Shown here piece after piece: positions 61,469 through 64,000 of a stretch of 64,000 nucleotides of DNA; within the stretch, counting starts at the first letter, position 1; the number at the start of each line of letters is the position of its first letter. The notes under the pieces were generated by a model. That model did not search any database. It was not told the origin of the DNA and saw only the letters and a list, made by a program, of their open reading frames with translations. The DNA comes from DASWZN01 sp036404435 (GTDB lineage: Bacteria; Acidobacteriota; Terriglobia; Bryobacterales; Bryobacteraceae), in assembly GCA_036404435.1 (NCBI GenBank), contig DASWZN010000057.1, positions 1 through 64,000 of the forward strand, given 5' to 3'. The position numbers were made by a program, and so were the translations under genes.

Positions 61469-62752
61469 ATGACTCGATTGCTGGCGGTGGCCGCGGCTCT
61501 GGTGCTTTGTCTCGGCGCCCTGGGGCAGCGGCCCGCGGTGAACTACGACGAAGCCAAGGTGCCGAAGTACAGCCTGCCCGATCCGCTGGTGATGCAGAAC
61601 GGCGAGCGCGTTCCCGATGCCAAGACGTGGCAGGAACGGCGGCGGCCGGAGATCCTCGAACTGTACCGCTCCGAGGTTTTCGGGCGCAGTCCTGCAAGAC
61701 CGGCGGAGGTGAACTTCGAGATCGCCTCCAGCGAGAAGGCGCTGGGTGGAAGGGCGGTCCGGAAACGGGTGACCGTCTGGCTGGCCGGACGGGACGGCCC
61801 GAAGATGGATCTTCTCCTCTATCTTCCGGCGGGCGCAAAGAAGCCGTCGCCGGTGTTTCTGGGGCTGGGCTTCGCGGGCAACCAGTCGGTCTATACCGAC
61901 CCGGCGATCCCGCTGGCCGAGGAGTGGACGCGCGACCCGGCTACGAACGCGGTAGTCAAGCGGTGGGCCGAGGAGAAATCGCGCGGCTCGGCCGCCGCGG
62001 CCTGGCAACTGGATAAGATCCTGGAGCACGGCTACGGCCTGGCGACCGTTTACTACGGCGACATCGAACCGGACCTCGTGGGCGGCATCGAGTACGGCAC
62101 CCGGCCGCGTTTCTTCCGGCGGGGCCAAACGCAGCCGGCGGCGGATGACTGGGGCGCGATCGCAGCCTGGGCGTGGGGCCTCAGCCGCGCCATGGACTAC
62201 CTGGAGAGCGACCCCCAGGTCGACACTCGGCGCGTGGCGGCGATCGGCCACTCGCGCCTGGGCAAGACCGCGCTCTGGGCAGGCGCGCAGGACACGCGCT
62301 TCTCCATCGTCATCTCGAACGAATCCGGGGAAGGCGGGGCGTCGATCACCCGGCGAGATTTCGGCGAGCGCATTGCCGACCTGAACGCGGTGTTTCCCCA
62401 CTGGTTCTGCGGCAACTTCAAAAAATACGACAACCGCGAGGATGAGTTGCCGGTGGATGCTCACATGCTGCTGGCCCTGATCGCGCCCCGGCCGCTCTAT
62501 GTGGCGAGCGCCGCGGGCGACCTGTGGGCCGACCCCCGAGGCGAGTTTCTGGCCGTGGTGAATGCCTCGCCGGTGTACGAGCTTCTGGGCCGGCAGGGAA
62601 TCGGGACGGACCGTATGCCGGCCGTTCACGAGCCCATCATGCACACCATGGCCTATCACATCCGCGCCGGGCAGCACGGAATCACGGCGTATGACTGGGA
62701 GCAGTACCTCAAGTTCGCGGACATGCAGTGGGGCGCCGCGGTTAGCGAATAG
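61469..62752 (+). CDS. CE15-like glucuronoyl esterase, exported
   Basis: The 427-residue protein has a signal peptide (MTRLLAVAAALVLCLGALGQ) and an alpha/beta hydrolase fold with the CE15 motif GHSRLGKTALW (catalytic Ser). ISNESGEGG likely contributes the acidic residue, and YHIRAGQHGITAYDWEQY the His. CE15 enzymes split ester bonds between lignin and glucuronoxylan. It follows the DUF6569 gene by 25 bases and may be co-transcribed with it. Confidence 0.9.
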   Translation: MTRLLAVAAALVLCLGALGQRPAVNYDEAKVPKYSLPDPLVMQNGERVPDAKTWQERRRPEILELYRSEVFGRSPARPAEVNFEIASSEKALGGRAVRKRVTVWLAGRDGPKMDLLLYLPAGAKKPSPVFLGLGFAGNQSVYTDPAIPLAEEWTRDPATNAVVKRWAEEKSRGSAAAAWQLDKILEHGYGLATVYYGDIEPDLVGGIEYGTRPRFFRRGQTQPAADDWGAIAAWAWGLSRAMDYLESDPQVDTRRVAAIGHSRLGKTALWAGAQDTRFSIVISNESGEGGASITRRDFGERIADLNAVFPHWFCGNFKKYDNREDELPVDAHMLLALIAPRPLYVASAAGDLWADPRGEFLAVVNASPVYELLGRQGIGTDRMPAVHEPIMHTMAYHIRAGQHGITAYDWEQYLKFADMQWGAAVSE

Positions 62753-62774
62753 CTGGGCGATTCGAGCTGCCAGG

Positions 62775-64000
62775 CTAGGTTAAAGGAAAGATGAGTGCTC
62801 CGCTCGCACGCCGGACGTCGAGCGCCAAGAGCCCTTCGGCATCCGCCTGAAGAACCTCTTCCTGCGGCGACCAGGAGCCGTCGGAACCGATCGGCTGCCC
62901 CGCCAGCGTGACGCCCTCCGTCGCCTCGAGCGCCGATGCGGAAAGGCGCCAGACCCGCGCAATCCGTGTCCTGAATCCGGGACTGAGTACAACCCGCATG
63001 TCGCGGGCCGCATCCTTGTTGACGATGGCCACGCGAATGTCGGCGTCCGTCTCGGCGGCGTATGCCGTGGCGTTCACGCCCTTCGGATCGAAGTCCACGG
63101 CGATCGACACCCCACCGGCGAACTGGTTGGCGAACATTATGCCGTAGAAGATCGGACGCGCCGAGAATCCTTCGTCCAAGCCACCGGCGATGGGCGTGTA
63201 GAAGCTGCCCGTGCGGGCCGCGCCGGGCTTCTTCGCGACCGTCTCGCCCGGGAGGTGCTGGCCCAGCGCCGCCCGAATCTGCCGGCTGCCGCCGCCGTGA
63301 AAGTTCACGCCCGCATAGCCGGCCTGCGCCGTCATCAGCATGTAGTCGGCGCACCACAGCGCCGACGCGAAAGCGTCGCTCATGCCCGGCTTGCCGCCGC
63401 GGTAGCAGGAATTGCCCTCGGCCATGCGAAACGGCAGATGCGCCCGGTCGGCGATTTGCGCGATCCGTGCGACTCTCGCAGCCGGCCCAGGGTCCGGCCC
63501 AAGCAGCCGCTCGATGTTCACGCGCGGATCGTCCGGCGGGCCCATTGCGTAATAGTGACCTGTGAGGCCGACGATTGGGGCGTGCCCCGCGAACCGCGCG
63601 ATCCAGCCGGAGTCGCTCGCCACGTCCGGGCCAGCCAGCCGTGCGCCGGGAACCCGCGCGCGGATGGCCTCGGCGAACTTCATCCACTCGGCCAGGTACT
63701 CGTCAAAGCCCCAGGCAGGAGGACGGAGGCCGTTGTTCGCCCTGGGATACAGGTCCGGCTCGTTGCCGATCTGGAAGTGCTCGAGCCTGGGACCCATCGC
63801 TCTCGCCACGTAGGCTGCCTCCTCGGCGGCGCGCTCCGGCGTGCCGCTGCCCAGGTTGAGGCCGTAGATCAGCTCCCAGCCTGTCTCATCAAGGAAACCG
63901 GCCAGGTTGTCGATGGCTTGCGGCGTGATGGCCGCCAGCTCGTGCGGCATCCAGTTCGCCTCTATCGGACCCGGCGGCCGCTTCAGCGGCGGCGCCGCGG
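62775..64000 (-). CDS. GH79-like glycosidase, partial (runs off right edge)
   Basis: The frame is open to the window edge, so the N-terminus is missing. At least 408 residues are seen, including FQIGNEPDLYPR (acid/base Glu) and FRMAEGNSCYRGG (likely nucleophile Glu). The domain ends in a beta region (VVLSPGFRTRIARVWRLSA). It resembles GH79 beta-glucuronidases/heparanase-like enzymes. An ATG at 63948-63950 lies inside the family sequence, so the true start is probably beyond 64000. Confidence 0.85.
   Translation of the reverse strand, partial: AAPPLKRPPGPIEANWMPHELAAITPQAIDNLAGFLDETGWELIYGLNLGSGTPERAAEEAAYVARAMGPRLEHFQIGNEPDLYPRANNGLRPPAWGFDEYLAEWMKFAEAIRARVPGARLAGPDVASDSGWIARFAGHAPIVGLTGHYYAMGPPDDPRVNIERLLGPDPGPAARVARIAQIADRAHLPFRMAEGNSCYRGGKPGMSDAFASALWCADYMLMTAQAGYAGVNFHGGGSRQIRAALGQHLPGETVAKKPGAARTGSFYTPIAGGLDEGFSARPIFYGIMFANQFAGGVSIAVDFDPKGVNATAYAAETDADIRVAIVNKDAARDMRVVLSPGFRTRIARVWRLSASALEATEGVTLAGQPIGSDGSWSPQEEVLQADAEGLLALDVRRASGALIFPLT

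Overview
This 64-kb window is high-GC, gene-dense chromosomal DNA, most probably from an acidobacterium of the Solibacter/Bryobacter type. The grounds are a large outer-membrane receptor with a carboxypeptidase-regulatory N-terminus, several TonB-like proteins, many secreted glycoside hydrolases and esterases, repeated DTR...NGYF extracellular domains, dispersed HARGSV-type palindromic repeats and an Anbu peptidase cluster. The assignment rests on gene content and protein style, not on a database search.

Layout. 1-155 is the end of an insertion sequence that continues off the left edge. 194-11333 (+) carries tgt, yajC, secD and secF, then a TonB-ExbB-ExbD-ExbD energy module, a TPR lipoprotein, a long RelA/SpoT homologue and a DUF971 protein. 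11314-14207 (-) holds two paralogous TonB-like proteins and a glutamine amidotransferase. 14269-17421 has a response regulator-GGDEF protein convergent with a two-gene murein hydrolase operon (transglycosylase, amidase). 17596-21025 (+) has an ABC ATPase whose last 103 bp are duplicated around a ~1-kb insert, an acetyltransferase and a tandem-repeat protein. 21311-32188 (+) is rplA-rplJ-rplL-rpoB-rpoC without rplK, nusG or secE upstream. RpoB carries an eight-cysteine insertion near its N-terminus, and rpoC ends at a strong intrinsic terminator.

32334-37973 has an iron-sulfur flavoprotein-like gene, a peroxiredoxin and a minus-strand cluster (permuted ATP-grasp, alpha-E, Anbu, transglutaminase), most of it joined by 4-bp overlaps, preceded by a GYD gene. 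38044-44885 has a secreted glycosidase with BACON and DTR repeats, a HEAT-like protein with an in-frame TAG before a coding-like extension, a zinc-ribbon membrane protein and an ISL3-type transposase relic next to tRNA-Ala(GGC). 45089-49277 holds HD and HDOD proteins and an operon ending with a phosphoesterase, prfB (with a CTT TGA C programmed frameshift) and a Sua5-type gene.

49293-64000 is dominated by carbohydrate use: GH31, GH113-like, CE15, an acetyl-xylan-esterase-like hydrolase, a GH79-like enzyme cut by the right edge, and a TonB-dependent receptor. An RHH-Doc toxin-antitoxin module with a perfect 20-bp palindrome lies within this stretch. The receptor would depend on TonB/ExbB/ExbD complexes like those encoded near the left end.
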